From DATBLE01 sp963719325 (lineage in GTDB: Bacteria; Actinomycetota; Thermoleophilia; Gaiellales; Gaiellaceae), in NCBI GenBank assembly GCA_963719325.1, contig CAVRBW010000024.1:1-64000 (forward strand): DNA of 64,000 nt, written 5' to 3'. The number at the start of each line of letters is the position of its first letter. The stretch's first letter is position 1. Below, one piece after another: positions 20,992 through 28,923 of this stretch. A program made the translations under genes and the position numbers. The notes beneath the pieces were generated by a model that was given only the letters and a program-made list of their open reading frames with translations, had not been told where the DNA came from and did not search any database.

Positions 20992-21335
20992 CAGACGAGC
21001 AGCCTCACGCCCAAACCCGTGAGCAGGAGCGCGAACAGAATCGACAGAGTGCGGTTGGCAAGGCGCTGCTGGAGCGCTGTCCCGGCAACCGCTCCGGCCG
21101 CCGCCGGAAGGCCGACGATCGCCGCAGCGCCCGGCTTCAGCTCGCCGCGCAGGCCGTAGGACACGGAGCCGGCGAGGGCAATGATCCCGATCGCCGCAAG
21201 CGAGGTCGCCATCGCGGGCCGCTGCTGCCACCGACCGAGCAGAAGCAGCAGGGGCACCACGATGATCCCGCCGCCGACCCCGAAGAGTGCGCTGAAGAAG
21301 CCGGCGGCGAGCCCGATCAGGACGAGCTGAACCAC
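20991..21335 (-). CDS. TauE/SafE-type permease, N-terminal-like half
   Basis: A 114-residue membrane protein with about four hydrophobic segments and the motif SALFGVGGGIIVVPLL, the same repeat as its downstream partner. GTG start at 21335, divergent from otsB with a 20-bp gap. Half-length relative to usual TauE/SafE proteins; see the partner gene for the reasoning. Confidence 0.8.
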   Translation of the reverse strand: MVQLVLIGLAAGFFSALFGVGGGIIVVPLLLLLGRWQQRPAMATSLAAIGIIALAGSVSYGLRGELKPGAAAIVGLPAAAGAVAGTALQQRLANRTLSILFALLLTGLGVRLLV

Positions 21336-21343
21336 GACAGCCC

Positions 21344-21349
21344 TATTCT
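21344..21349 (+). promoter_or_regulatory. Leaderless-type -10 box of otsB
   Basis: TATTCT ends exactly 6 nt before the ATG at 21356; no separate ribosome-binding site is present. Confidence 0.5.
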
Positions 21350-21355
21350 CTCGGA

Positions 21356-22075
21356 ATGGTCGAGACCGGGAACGTCCTCGTCCGCTTCGCCGAGCGCCCG
21401 GACGAGGCGGCCCTGCTTCTGGACGTCGACGGTACCCTCGCGCCGATCGTCGACCGGCCCGAGCAAGCGTCGGTTCCCGCCACGACGCGAGACCTGCTGC
21501 GCGACCTCGCCGGTCGCTACGCGCTCGTCGCCTGCATCAGCGGCCGCACAGCCGACGAGGTCCGGCGCCTCGTCGCCGTCGACCAGATCGTTCCGGTCGG
21601 CGAGCACGGCCTCGAGCTCGACCCGCGCGCACAACAGTGGGCCTCGGAGATTCACGCGTTCGCAGACTCGGTCGACTGGCCGGCAGAGCGCAAGCGGCTG
21701 ACCGTCTCGTTTCATTTCCGCACGGCCGAGGACGAGGGCGCCGCCGTGGCCGAGCTTCGGCGGATCGCCAGTCTCGCGCGCGAGGCGGGCCTGCGCCCGC
21801 GCTGGGGTCGAAAGGTGCTCGAGATCCGCCCTCCGGTGGACGCTGACAAGGGAACGGCGGTTCGCGCGCTGCTGACCGAGCGTGGTCTCAGACGGGCTCT
21901 CTACGCCGGTGACGACGCGACCGATCTGGATGCGTTCCGCAGCCTCGACGGCCTGGAGGTGGCCGTGCGAGTCGCCGTCGTCTCCGACGAGGGCCCGAGC
22001 GAGCTCGGGTGGGCCGCCGACCTCGTCGTCGGCAGCACCGAGGCCCTCGTCGAGGTGCTGCGGCAGCTGCTCTGA
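21356..22075 (+). CDS. otsB: Trehalose-6-phosphate phosphatase
   Basis: A 239-residue HAD-superfamily phosphatase. HAD motif I is LLLDVDGTLAP (Asp23, Asp25), motif II lies in CISGRT, and motif IV is YAGDDATDLDAF. GEHGLEL and RKVLEIRPPVDADKGTAV are typical of OtsB, which removes phosphate from trehalose-6-phosphate. No otsA synthase gene is in the window, so the substrate must come from elsewhere. The stop overlaps the next start (TGATG), coupling it to the Nudix gene. Confidence 0.88.
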   Translation: MVETGNVLVRFAERPDEAALLLDVDGTLAPIVDRPEQASVPATTRDLLRDLAGRYALVACISGRTADEVRRLVAVDQIVPVGEHGLELDPRAQQWASEIHAFADSVDWPAERKRLTVSFHFRTAEDEGAAVAELRRIASLAREAGLRPRWGRKVLEIRPPVDADKGTAVRALLTERGLRRALYAGDDATDLDAFRSLDGLEVAVRVAVVSDEGPSELGWAADLVVGSTEALVEVLRQLL

Positions 22076-22644
22076 TGCATCTCACAGAGCAGGTCCTCGC
22101 GCCTGTCCGCGCCCGGTACGGAGACCCGGCGGTGCTCGAGTGGGAGGGGGAGATCAGCGAGGCGGAATACGAGCTCGCGACCTACAACCCCGGCCGCGTA
22201 CACGACGTCACCCTGTTCATCCTCAACCAGGACCGGCTGGCGCTGATCCGGAAGCCGATGTTCCCGCCCGATGTCTGGCGGCCGCCGGGAGGCGGAGTGA
22301 AACCCGGCGAGGACTTCGTGAAGGCAGTCCGACGCGAGGCCCTCGAGGAGACCGGACTGGCGGTCGAGCTGAGGCGGTACCTCGTCGAGGCCCGCGCCCG
22401 GTTCGTGCACGGCTCGTCGGACCTCGACTGGCGAACCCACGTCATGCTCGCCTCGACGGTCGACGCCGAGCTCGGACCACTCGACACGGACGAGATCGCC
22501 GAGGCCCGCTGGGGCACCCTCGACGAGCTGGCCGGCCCCATTCGCGAGCGTCTGCTCGCAACCGGGCGGGCGTTCTGGCGCTACCGCGTCGCCTTGCACG
22601 ACGCGACGCTGACCGCGCTCCGCCAAAGGCAGGGACAGTCCTAG
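22075..22644 (+). CDS. Nudix hydrolase
   Basis: A 189-residue protein with a complete Nudix box, G-x5-E-x7-REUxEExGU, seen as GGVKPGEDFVKAV then RREALEETGL. It should hydrolyse a nucleoside diphosphate linked to another group. The first 45 residues (LAPVRARYGDPAVLEWEGEI) are an extension outside the Nudix fold. ATG overlaps the otsB stop. The natural substrate cannot be read from sequence; an ADP- or UDP-sugar would fit its partner otsB. Confidence 0.85.
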   Translation: MHLTEQVLAPVRARYGDPAVLEWEGEISEAEYELATYNPGRVHDVTLFILNQDRLALIRKPMFPPDVWRPPGGGVKPGEDFVKAVRREALEETGLAVELRRYLVEARARFVHGSSDLDWRTHVMLASTVDAELGPLDTDEIAEARWGTLDELAGPIRERLLATGRAFWRYRVALHDATLTALRQRQGQS

Positions 22645-22674
22645 GTTGTCCTGGACCTGGCTCGGGCCCACAGC

Positions 22675-23973
22675 TCAGCCGGCTGCCGCACGAAGGACGT
22701 CCCAGGCGCGGCGCACGTCGCCCTCGGTCGTCCGTTCGCTCCCGATTGCGAGCCGGAGCACGTACCGGTCGTCCAGCCGGGTGTGGGAGAGGAAGATCTC
22801 GCCGGAGGCGTTGACACGCTCGAGCAGCGCTTCGTTCTCCTCGTCGGGGCCCTGGCGTCTGAAGCACACGACCGAGAACGGCCGCGGAGCGCACAGCTCC
22901 CAGCCAGGCTCGTCGCGCACCCAGCCCTCGAAGAGCTCACCCAGACGGATAGCCTCGCGAATCCTGAGCTGGAGCCCTTCGCGCCCGTAACAGCGCAGTA
23001 CCGCCCAGAGCTTCAGCGAGCGGAAGCGGCGCCCGAGCGCAGGGCCGTACTCGCTGATGTTGAAAGCGTCCTCGTCGGTCGTGCGCAGGTACTCGGGGAT
23101 GAGCGAGAACGCCTCGCGGAAGTCCGCCGGGCGGCTCGTCCAGAGGAGCGAGCAGTCCATCGGCGTGAACATCCACTTGTGCGCGTTGACGACCAGCGAG
23201 CCGGCGCGATCGACCCCCTCGAACGCCCAGCGCAGCTCCGGGCACACCATCGCCGAACCCGCGTACGCCGCGTCGACGTGCAGCCAGGCTCCCGCCTCGG
23301 CACAGCGATCGGCGATCGCCGGGACCGGGTCGACGGAGGTGGACGAGGTCGTTCCGACCGTCGCCACCACAACGGCGACGTCGTCCAGCTCCAGCGTCTC
23401 GGGCCGCATCCGGAAGGCCCCGTCCGCCGGAGCCTTGCGCAGCTCCATCCCGAGGATGCGAGCGCCCTTCTCGACAGAGGAGTGCGCGTGCTCGGAGCAC
23501 ACGACGACGTTGCGGCCCGTGGCCTGGCGTGCAGCGGCGAGCGCCGCGAGCGTCGACGTCGAGGCCGTGTCCTCGATGTGCCCGTGCCAGCCGGATGGCA
23601 GGCCGATCAGCTGGGCGACCCAGTCCAGCACCGTCACTTCGAGCTCGGTCGAGGCCGGAGCAGTGCGCCACAAGACGGCGACCGAGTTCAGCGTCGCCGC
23701 GAGAAGCTCGGCGAGGATTCCCGGCTCGGAGCCCGAGACCGCGAAGTAGGCGAAGAATCGCGGGTGCTGCCAGTGGGTGATCCCGGGGAGCAGGATCTCG
23801 TCCAGATCGCGCAAGATCGCCTCGAACGGCTCGCCGTGCTCCGGCGGCGCGGCCGGGAGCCGCGCTCGAATCTCTCCCGGCTTGACGTTCGCGAGCACAG
23901 GCAGGTCGCCGACCCGTTCGAGGTAGTCGGCCGCCCAGTCGACGGCCGCGTACCCGTCGTCGCGAAAGCTCAT
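22675..23973 (-). CDS. PLP-dependent group II decarboxylase (aromatic amino acid type)
   Basis: A 432-residue fold-type I PLP enzyme of the DOPA/tyrosine/tryptophan decarboxylase family. The PLP lysine is Lys266 in NAHKWMF; SEHAHSS (PLP-stacking His), HVDAAYAGSAMVCPELR and HPRFFAYF are also characteristic. Length is a little short of the usual 470. The ATG at 23973 begins at the conserved amino terminus; upstream in-frame sequence is non-coding and palindrome-rich. The amine product is unknown. The gene stands alone. Confidence 0.87.
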   Translation of the reverse strand: MSFRDDGYAAVDWAADYLERVGDLPVLANVKPGEIRARLPAAPPEHGEPFEAILRDLDEILLPGITHWQHPRFFAYFAVSGSEPGILAELLAATLNSVAVLWRTAPASTELEVTVLDWVAQLIGLPSGWHGHIEDTASTSTLAALAAARQATGRNVVVCSEHAHSSVEKGARILGMELRKAPADGAFRMRPETLELDDVAVVVATVGTTSSTSVDPVPAIADRCAEAGAWLHVDAAYAGSAMVCPELRWAFEGVDRAGSLVVNAHKWMFTPMDCSLLWTSRPADFREAFSLIPEYLRTTDEDAFNISEYGPALGRRFRSLKLWAVLRCYGREGLQLRIREAIRLGELFEGWVRDEPGWELCAPRPFSVVCFRRQGPDEENEALLERVNASGEIFLSHTRLDDRYVLRLAIGSERTTEGDVRRAWDVLRAAAG

Positions 23974-24000
23974 CCGTCTGCACCCCGGCCGTGCGGGACG

Positions 24001-24013
24001 TGTCCCGGGGACA
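24001..24013. repeat. Palindrome TGTCCCGGGGACA
   Basis: A perfect 6+1+6 palindrome 28 bp upstream of the decarboxylase start. The same unit recurs inside the larger palindrome at 24101, in the same 169-bp gap. Confidence 0.5.
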
Positions 24014-24100
24014 GGCCCTCGGACCTGGCCCCTTCTGCGCAGGCAACCGGCGACGTGAGTCTGCAGGCGCGGTTGCCGGACAGCCACGGCTTCTCGCACC

Positions 24101-24127
24101 GTGTCCCGGGGACTGTCCCCGGGGCAC
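24101..24127. repeat. 27-bp GTGTCCCGGGGAC-type palindrome
   Basis: Two 13-bp arms (GTGTCCCGGGGAC and GTCCCCGGGGCAC) around a single T, pairing at 12 of 13 positions. It lies 15 bp past the polX stop codon, so polX mRNA would end in a very stable hairpin. No U-tract follows, so it is a stabilising or REP-type hairpin rather than a classical terminator. Confidence 0.55.
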
Positions 24128-24142
24128 CGCTCGAACGGACTG

Positions 24143-25843
24143 TCACTTCTTGACCTTCGACCAGGGCCGGGTGTTGACGATCTGCTCCTTCGTCAGCCAG
24201 GCGCGGCGGGCCTGGCCGATGCCGAGCGAGGCGTAGGCGAGCGCCTGCGTCGAGTGCGAGTCCGTCGAGACGACGATCCGCACACCGCGCTCACCCGCCA
24301 GGCGTGCGTCGGCGTCGCGCAGATCGAGCCGGTCGGGCTGAGAGTTCATCTCGACCGCAGTGCCGGTCTCCAGGGCCGCTGCGAAGACACGCTCGAGGTC
24401 GACGTCCATCGGACCGCGCTTGTTGATCTTCCGTCCGGTGAGGTGGCCGATGCAGTCGACGTGCGGATTCTCCATCGCAGCAATCACCCGCTCGGTCGGG
24501 CTGCTGCCGAACGCGGCGTGGATCGAGGCGACGACCCAGTCGAGCCCGGCCAGCGTCTCGTCGGACATGTCCAGCGTCCCGTTTGCACGAATGTTGACCT
24601 CGATCCCGTGCAGCAGCTTGAACGGCTTCAGCCGCCGATTGAGGGCGGCGAGCTCCTCGGCCTGGGCCTCGAGCCTCCCCTCCCGGAGGTAATGCGAATG
24701 ATCGGTGATCGCCAGGTACGAGTAGCCCCGCCCCTTGGCGGCGAGCGCCATCTCCTCCATCGTGCTCTTCCCGTCCGCCGACCACCTCGTGTGCGCGTGG
24801 AGATCGCCACGGAGATCGCCCTCCTCGACGAGCTTCGGAAGCTCCCCGCGACGGGCCGCCGCCAGCTCGCCCGCGTCCTCGCGCAGCTCTGGCGGGATGA
24901 ACTGATAGCCGAGGTACGCGTACAGCTCCTCCTCGGTCGTGAACGTCCGCACCTCGCCGCTCTCGACCTCGGTGACCCCGTACTCGGAGATCGACAATCC
25001 CCGGCGCTGCGCCTCCTCGCGCATCGCGACGTTGTGGTTCTTCGAGCCGGTGAAATGCTGGAGGAGGTTGCCGTAGCACTCGGGCGGCACGACACGCAGG
25101 TCGAAGCGGAGGCCGTCGAACGAGATGACCGTCGCCTTGGTCCCGCCCTTCGCGACCACCTCCGCCACCCAGTCGAGTCCGGTAAAGGCGTCGATCAGCG
25201 CCCGCGCGTCGGTCGCGGTGGCGATCATGTCGAGGTCTCGAAACGTCTCGCGACGGCGGCGCACGCTGCCGGCCTCGCTGACCCGGGTCGCTGCGGGATG
25301 AGCACGGAGCGATTCGACCACGCCGAGGACTGCGGGCAGGCCGGCACCGAGCAACGCCCGGGTGGGCGCCTTCGGCTTCGCTTGCTCCCTGAGCGCACGG
25401 AGGACGTTCTCCTCGACCTTCGGACCAAGGCCGGTGAGCGTGCGGAGACGCTCCTGCTCGGCTGCTGCCCGCAGATCGTGGAGGGTGGAGATCCCGAGCT
25501 CGAGCCAGATCCGGCGGGCCGTCTTCGGGCCGAGACCTGGCAGCCGCATGAACGAGACCACGTCGGGCGGGATCCGCTTCCGCCGCCTCGCGAGGGCCTC
25601 GATCTCTCCGGCTTCGACGATCTGCACGATCTTCTCCTCGATCGTCTTGCCGATCCCCTGCAATGCCTTCGCCTTGCCGTCGAGGGCGAGCTGTGCAATC
25701 GAGCCGCCCGCCTCCTTGATCCGCTGAGCCGCCCGCCGGTACGCGAGGACCCGGAAGGCCTGCTCCCCTTCGAGCTCGAGCATGTCCGCGAGGAGCTCCA
25801 GTTGGTCGATCACGTCCGCGTTCCTCGGCAGCGTCGTCGCCAT
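24143..25843 (-). CDS. polX: DNA polymerase X family protein with PHP exonuclease domain
   Basis: A 566-residue bacterial PolX for short-gap (base-excision) repair. N-terminal helix-hairpin-helix region (LPGLGPKTARRIW, LTGLGPKVEENVL), palm catalytic region (GSVRRRRETFRDLDMIA then LRFDLRVV) at about 190-270, and a C-terminal PHP phosphoesterase domain from about 335 with metal motifs GDLHAHTRWSADG, ITDHSHYL, GIEVNI and STDSH. Length is typical. ATG at 25843 follows a TATGAT box by 6 nt. It diverges from the mannosyltransferase gene with only 17 bp between the start codons. Confidence 0.95.
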   Translation of the reverse strand: MATTLPRNADVIDQLELLADMLELEGEQAFRVLAYRRAAQRIKEAGGSIAQLALDGKAKALQGIGKTIEEKIVQIVEAGEIEALARRRKRIPPDVVSFMRLPGLGPKTARRIWLELGISTLHDLRAAAEQERLRTLTGLGPKVEENVLRALREQAKPKAPTRALLGAGLPAVLGVVESLRAHPAATRVSEAGSVRRRRETFRDLDMIATATDARALIDAFTGLDWVAEVVAKGGTKATVISFDGLRFDLRVVPPECYGNLLQHFTGSKNHNVAMREEAQRRGLSISEYGVTEVESGEVRTFTTEEELYAYLGYQFIPPELREDAGELAAARRGELPKLVEEGDLRGDLHAHTRWSADGKSTMEEMALAAKGRGYSYLAITDHSHYLREGRLEAQAEELAALNRRLKPFKLLHGIEVNIRANGTLDMSDETLAGLDWVVASIHAAFGSSPTERVIAAMENPHVDCIGHLTGRKINKRGPMDVDLERVFAAALETGTAVEMNSQPDRLDLRDADARLAGERGVRIVVSTDSHSTQALAYASLGIGQARRAWLTKEQIVNTRPWSKVKK

Positions 25844-25849
25844 GCCGCG

Positions 25850-25855
25850 ATCATA
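25850..25855 (-). promoter_or_regulatory. Leaderless-type -10 box of polX
   Basis: TATGAT, the best -10 match in the window, ends exactly 6 nt before the ATG at 25843. Confidence 0.55.
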
Positions 25856-25860
25856 GGTCG

Positions 25861-26586
25861 GTGCCGCGAGCCTGCGTCTGCCTCCCGACCTACAACGAGC
25901 GCGAAAACCTCGAGCCGATGGCCAATGCGCTACTCGAGCGTCTCGGCTCAGACGATCGCATCCTCGTGATCGACGACTCGTCGCCCGACGGAACCGGCGA
26001 GCTCGCCGACCGGCTGGCCGCCCGAGAACCCCGCATCGAGGTCCTCCACCGCCCGCAGAAGGAGGGTCTGGGCCCCGCCTATCTCGCAGGCTTCCGCCAC
26101 GCGCTCGCCGAGGGCGCCGAGCTCGTGCTGGAGATGGACTGCGACTTCTCCCACAACCCCGACGACGTGCCCCGCCTGATTGCGGCGGCGGCGGCGGACG
26201 CGGACGTCGTGCTCGGCTCCCGCTACGTTCCCGAGGGCGGCGTGAGGAACTGGAGCCTCGTCCGGCGGATCGTCTCGCGGTGCGGTTGCCTGTACGCGCA
26301 GGCGGTGCTCTCGACGCGCGTCCGCGACCTGACCGGCGGCTTCAAGTGCTACCGCCGGGACGTGCTGGAGGCGATCGATCTCGAAGCTGTTTCCTCGCGC
26401 GGGTACGCGTTCCAGATCGAGACCACCTACCGCGCGCTCCGCAAGGGGTTTCGCGTCGTCGAGCTGCCGATCACGTTCACCGATCGAGAGGTCGGCAGCT
26501 CGAAGATGGGCCGGGCGATCGTGCTCGAGGCGATCTGGCGGGTTCCGCTCCTACGCGGGCAGGCAATGCTCGGACGTCTAGGCTGA
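25861..26586 (+). CDS. Polyprenol monophosphomannose synthase (GT2)
   Basis: A 241-residue family-2 glycosyltransferase that moves mannose from GDP-mannose to a polyprenyl phosphate. It shows PTYNERENL, VIDDSSPDGTG, the metal-binding D-x-D as MDCDFSHNP, LGSRYVPEGGV, LTGGFKCYRR and the C-terminal REVGSSKM. There is no C-terminal membrane domain, so it belongs to the soluble (Dpm1/Ppm1-D2) type. Lipid-linked mannose would feed lipoglycan or protein O-mannosylation outside the membrane. GTG start at 25861. Confidence 0.9.
   Translation: MPRACVCLPTYNERENLEPMANALLERLGSDDRILVIDDSSPDGTGELADRLAAREPRIEVLHRPQKEGLGPAYLAGFRHALAEGAELVLEMDCDFSHNPDDVPRLIAAAAADADVVLGSRYVPEGGVRNWSLVRRIVSRCGCLYAQAVLSTRVRDLTGGFKCYRRDVLEAIDLEAVSSRGYAFQIETTYRALRKGFRVVELPITFTDREVGSSKMGRAIVLEAIWRVPLLRGQAMLGRLG
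26579..26584 (+). promoter_or_regulatory. Leaderless-type -10 box of the thioredoxin gene
   Basis: TAGGCT ends 6 nt before the GTG at 26591 and overlaps the last codons of the mannosyltransferase gene. Confidence 0.4.
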
Positions 26587-26590
26587 CAGC

Positions 26591-26905
26591 GTGGTCGAGG
26601 TGACCGATGCCGGCTTCGCCGCGGAGGTGCTGGAGTCCGAGCGGCCGGTGGTCGTGGACTTCTGGGCTCCGTGGTGCGGCCCCTGCAAGGCAGTCGATCG
26701 TGTGCTCGGCGAGCTCGAGTCGGAGCACGCCGGCCGGATCTCGTTCGCGAAGGTGAACATCGACGACCACCCGCAGCGGGCAGCCGGCCTCGGTGTGCTC
26801 TCCATCCCGACGGTGATGCTGTTCGACGGTGGCGAGTGCCGGGCGACGGTGGTCGGCGCGCGCCCGCGCGCCCATTTCGAGCAGGCCTTCGCCGCCTGGC
26901 TCTGA
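26591..26905 (+). CDS. trxA: Thioredoxin
   Basis: A 104-residue single-domain thioredoxin, full length. Active site WCGPCK (Cys29, Cys32) in VVDFWAPWCGPCK and the cis-proline loop SIPTVMLF. It reduces protein disulfides in the cytosol, normally served by thioredoxin reductase (not in this window). Four bases separate it from the end of the mannosyltransferase gene, yet it has its own leaderless-type promoter box. The gene symbol is by family; other thioredoxins may exist. Confidence 0.93.
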   Translation: MVEVTDAGFAAEVLESERPVVVDFWAPWCGPCKAVDRVLGELESEHAGRISFAKVNIDDHPQRAAGLGVLSIPTVMLFDGGECRATVVGARPRAHFEQAFAAWL

Positions 26906-26908
26906 GAA

Positions 26909-27736
26909 CTAGATGCGGGCAGAGCCGAAATGCTCGAAGCCGCCGAGCTGGACCTCTTCGCCGGCGACGCGGAGCTCGACACCCTCGCCTTCGTCGCAGC
27001 GACCGATCTCACGGAACGAGCCTGGTTCGGCAACGGCGGCCAGCAGCTCGTAGTCCTCTCCGAACCCGAGATCGTCGACGGTCGCCCCCTCTGCAAGCTG
27101 GACGCGCTCCAGATCGATCACCAGCCGGCACCCAGAGCGCGCCGCGATGTGGCCGGCATCGTGTTGCAGGCCATCCGAGATGTCGGTCAGGGCGTGTGCG
27201 GTTGCCGCCAGCAGCCGGCCTTCGGCAATTCTGAGCGGCGGCCGGACGTACCGCTGCTCGCGAAACGCGGCGCCGGCAGCGCCGAGCGGGCCCGTCACGA
27301 TCAGAACGTCGCCCGCGCATGCGCCTCCTCGTCCTGGAACGCGTTCGGAGCGGCCGAGCGCGGTGACGCTCAACAGCAGCCGGTCGGAGGCAGAGGTATC
27401 GCCCCCGATCACGGGCACGCCCGCCTCGCCGAGACCTTCGTACAGCTCGACGACGTCTGCAACCGCCGTGTCCGGCCGCACCGCGAGGCTGACGACGAGA
27501 CCCTCGGGCTCGGCGCCGGACGCTGCGAGGTCGCTGATGTTGACAGCGGCGGCCCGGAAGCCGAGGTCGCGCCACGAGATCCAGTCGAGCCGGAAGTGCA
27601 CGCCCTCGACGAGAGCGTCCTGCGTGACGATCCGGCCGCCCGAAAGCTCGGCCGCGTCGTTCTCGATCCGAACCGCGAGCCCGCGGCGCTCCAGCTCCGC
27701 CAGCAGCCCGAGCTCGCCGACGTCAGCGAGACGCAT
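26909..27736 (-). CDS. thiL: Thiamine-monophosphate kinase
   Basis: A 275-residue kinase that makes thiamine diphosphate from thiamine phosphate. Family motifs: NDAAEL near the start, ALVEGVHFR, the DLGFRAAAVNISDLAASGAEP segment, VIGGDTSAS, and ALTDISDGL with GEDYELL in the C-terminal half. It is shorter than E. coli ThiL (325). ATG at 27736 lies 14 bp inside the end of thiD, so the two are co-translated. Confidence 0.92.
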   Translation of the reverse strand: MRLADVGELGLLAELERRGLAVRIENDAAELSGGRIVTQDALVEGVHFRLDWISWRDLGFRAAAVNISDLAASGAEPEGLVVSLAVRPDTAVADVVELYEGLGEAGVPVIGGDTSASDRLLLSVTALGRSERVPGRGGACAGDVLIVTGPLGAAGAAFREQRYVRPPLRIAEGRLLAATAHALTDISDGLQHDAGHIAARSGCRLVIDLERVQLAEGATVDDLGFGEDYELLAAVAEPGSFREIGRCDEGEGVELRVAGEEVQLGGFEHFGSARI

Positions 27737-28502
27737 GGATTCCCAGGACGTCCACCGGCCCCTCGCCGGCGCCAATCTCCGTCAGGCCCTGCGCGACGGC
27801 GCGCCCGGCGGCCGCGGCTGCGCCGCGCGCTGCCTCCACGAGCGGCTCGCCCCGTGCGAGGAGCGCGGCCAGCGTCGCCGAGTGCGTACAGCCCGCTCCG
27901 TGAGTCGCGGCCACCTGATGACGCTCGATCGGAAGCTCGACATGGTCGCGGCCGTCGAACAGGTGGTCGACAGCCTCAGCCCCGTGACCCCCGGTGACGA
28001 CGACGGCTCGGGCTCCGAGCTCGTGGATACGCTCGGCCAGCCCCCGGCGGCTACCCGTCATGCCGGCGAGCGCCTCCGCCTCGGGGACGTTCGGCGTAAC
28101 GACGGCCGCGAGCGGGAAGAGCCGGCGAACGTACGCCTCGACCGCGTCCTCCTGGAGGAGGCGTGCTCCGGAGCTCGCGACCATGACGGGGTCGACGACG
28201 AGCGGCACGTCCCGGCCGTCGAGGAAGTCGGCGACGGTCTCGATCAGGAGCCGCGAGAAGAGCATGCCGGTCTTGGCGGCGTCGACGCCGATGTCGTCGA
28301 AGACGGCCTCGAGCTGCGCGCGTACGAACTCGGGCGGCAACTCGTGAATCGCGGTCACCGCACGGGTGTTCTGCGCGGTGAGGGCGACCAGGACACTCGA
28401 GCCGTGGCAGCCAGCCGCCGCGAACGCCTTCAGGTCGGCCTGGATGCCGGCGCCGCCGCCCGAGTCGGAGGTCGCGATCGTCAGGCACCGCGGAACAGCC
28501 AC
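27723..28502 (-). CDS. thiD: Hydroxymethylpyrimidine/phosphomethylpyrimidine kinase
   Basis: A 259-residue ribokinase-fold enzyme that phosphorylates HMP and HMP-P for thiamine synthesis or salvage. Motifs: SDSGGGAGIQADLKAFAA, VDPVMVASSGARLL, TPNVPEAEAL, VVTGGHG, and the anion-hole THGAGCTHSATLAA. Length is normal. GTG at 28502 follows a TACCGT box by 6 nt, so a leaderless mRNA is expected. No TPP riboswitch precedes it, and ThiE/ThiC are not nearby. Confidence 0.94.
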   Translation of the reverse strand: MAVPRCLTIATSDSGGGAGIQADLKAFAAAGCHGSSVLVALTAQNTRAVTAIHELPPEFVRAQLEAVFDDIGVDAAKTGMLFSRLLIETVADFLDGRDVPLVVDPVMVASSGARLLQEDAVEAYVRRLFPLAAVVTPNVPEAEALAGMTGSRRGLAERIHELGARAVVVTGGHGAEAVDHLFDGRDHVELPIERHQVAATHGAGCTHSATLAALLARGEPLVEAARGAAAAAGRAVAQGLTEIGAGEGPVDVLGIHASR

Positions 28503-28508
28503 AACGAA

Positions 28509-28514
28509 ACGGTA
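28509..28514 (-). promoter_or_regulatory. Leaderless-type -10 box of thiDL
   Basis: TACCGT on the minus strand ends 6 nt before the GTG at 28502. Confidence 0.45.
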
Positions 28515-28563
28515 CTCGGTTCGGTACCGGCCGCCCGCGCCCGGACAATCGACGCGGACGGGT

Positions 28564-28569
28564 TAGCAT
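28564..28569 (+). promoter_or_regulatory. -10 box of the ABM monooxygenase gene
   Basis: TAGCAT with about 34 nt to the ATG at 28604. The leader contains GGAGG, spaced 5-6 nt from the start, so this transcript is conventionally led, unlike several neighbours. Confidence 0.4.
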
Positions 28570-28603
28570 CCTGAGACGGCAACGCCACTCCGCGGAGGTC
28601 CCG

Positions 28604-28900
28604 ATGGGAACCACGTTCACGCACACCACCTGGAAGGTGAAGCCCGGTCGCGAGGAGGAGTTCGTCGAGCGCTGGCTCGACTGGGTCGCGTGGAGCCACC
28701 GGCAGGGGCTGCGAGCCCACGCCCGCCTCCTCCGGGACATGGAGCATCCCGGGACGTTCGTGAGCTTCGGGCCGTGGGAGACGGTCGGCGCGGTGCGAAG
28801 CTGGCGCGCGGAGGAGGGATATCACGAGCGCGTCGCGCGACTGCAGGAGCTCGTCGAGCACTTCGAGCCGCGAACGCTCGAGCAGGTGGCGGAAAGCTAG
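28604..28900 (+). CDS. Antibiotic biosynthesis monooxygenase (ABM) domain protein
   Basis: A 98-residue single ABM-domain protein of the ferredoxin-like fold. It begins TTFTHTTWKVKPGREEEFVERW and ends with the charged helix YHERVARLQELVEHFEP. Proteins of this size are dimeric and act as quinone-forming monooxygenases, haem-degrading enzymes or stress proteins; the specific substrate is unknown. ATG with a good GGAGG ribosome-binding site. It stands alone between thiD and the MrfA-like helicase. Confidence 0.8.
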   Translation: MGTTFTHTTWKVKPGREEEFVERWLDWVAWSHRQGLRAHARLLRDMEHPGTFVSFGPWETVGAVRSWRAEEGYHERVARLQELVEHFEPRTLEQVAES

Positions 28901-28911
28901 GGCACGAGCGC

Positions 28912-28917
28912 TACGCT
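28912..28917 (+). promoter_or_regulatory. Leaderless-type -10 box of the MrfA-like helicase gene
   Basis: TACGCT ends exactly 6 nt before the GTG at 28924; no ribosome-binding site is visible. Confidence 0.45.
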
Positions 28918-28923
28918 CGTCGC

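Noticed and set aside
28503..28603. TPP riboswitch near thiD, prompted by CTGAGA at about 28571
   Set aside because: The hexamer is on the opposite strand to thiD, the rest of the riboswitch is missing, and thiD appears leaderless.
28690..28923. Longer N-terminus for the MrfA-like helicase starting at 28690
   Set aside because: It would overlap the whole ABM gene in another frame with Arg/Gly-rich sequence, whereas the GTG at 28924 has a leaderless -10 box.
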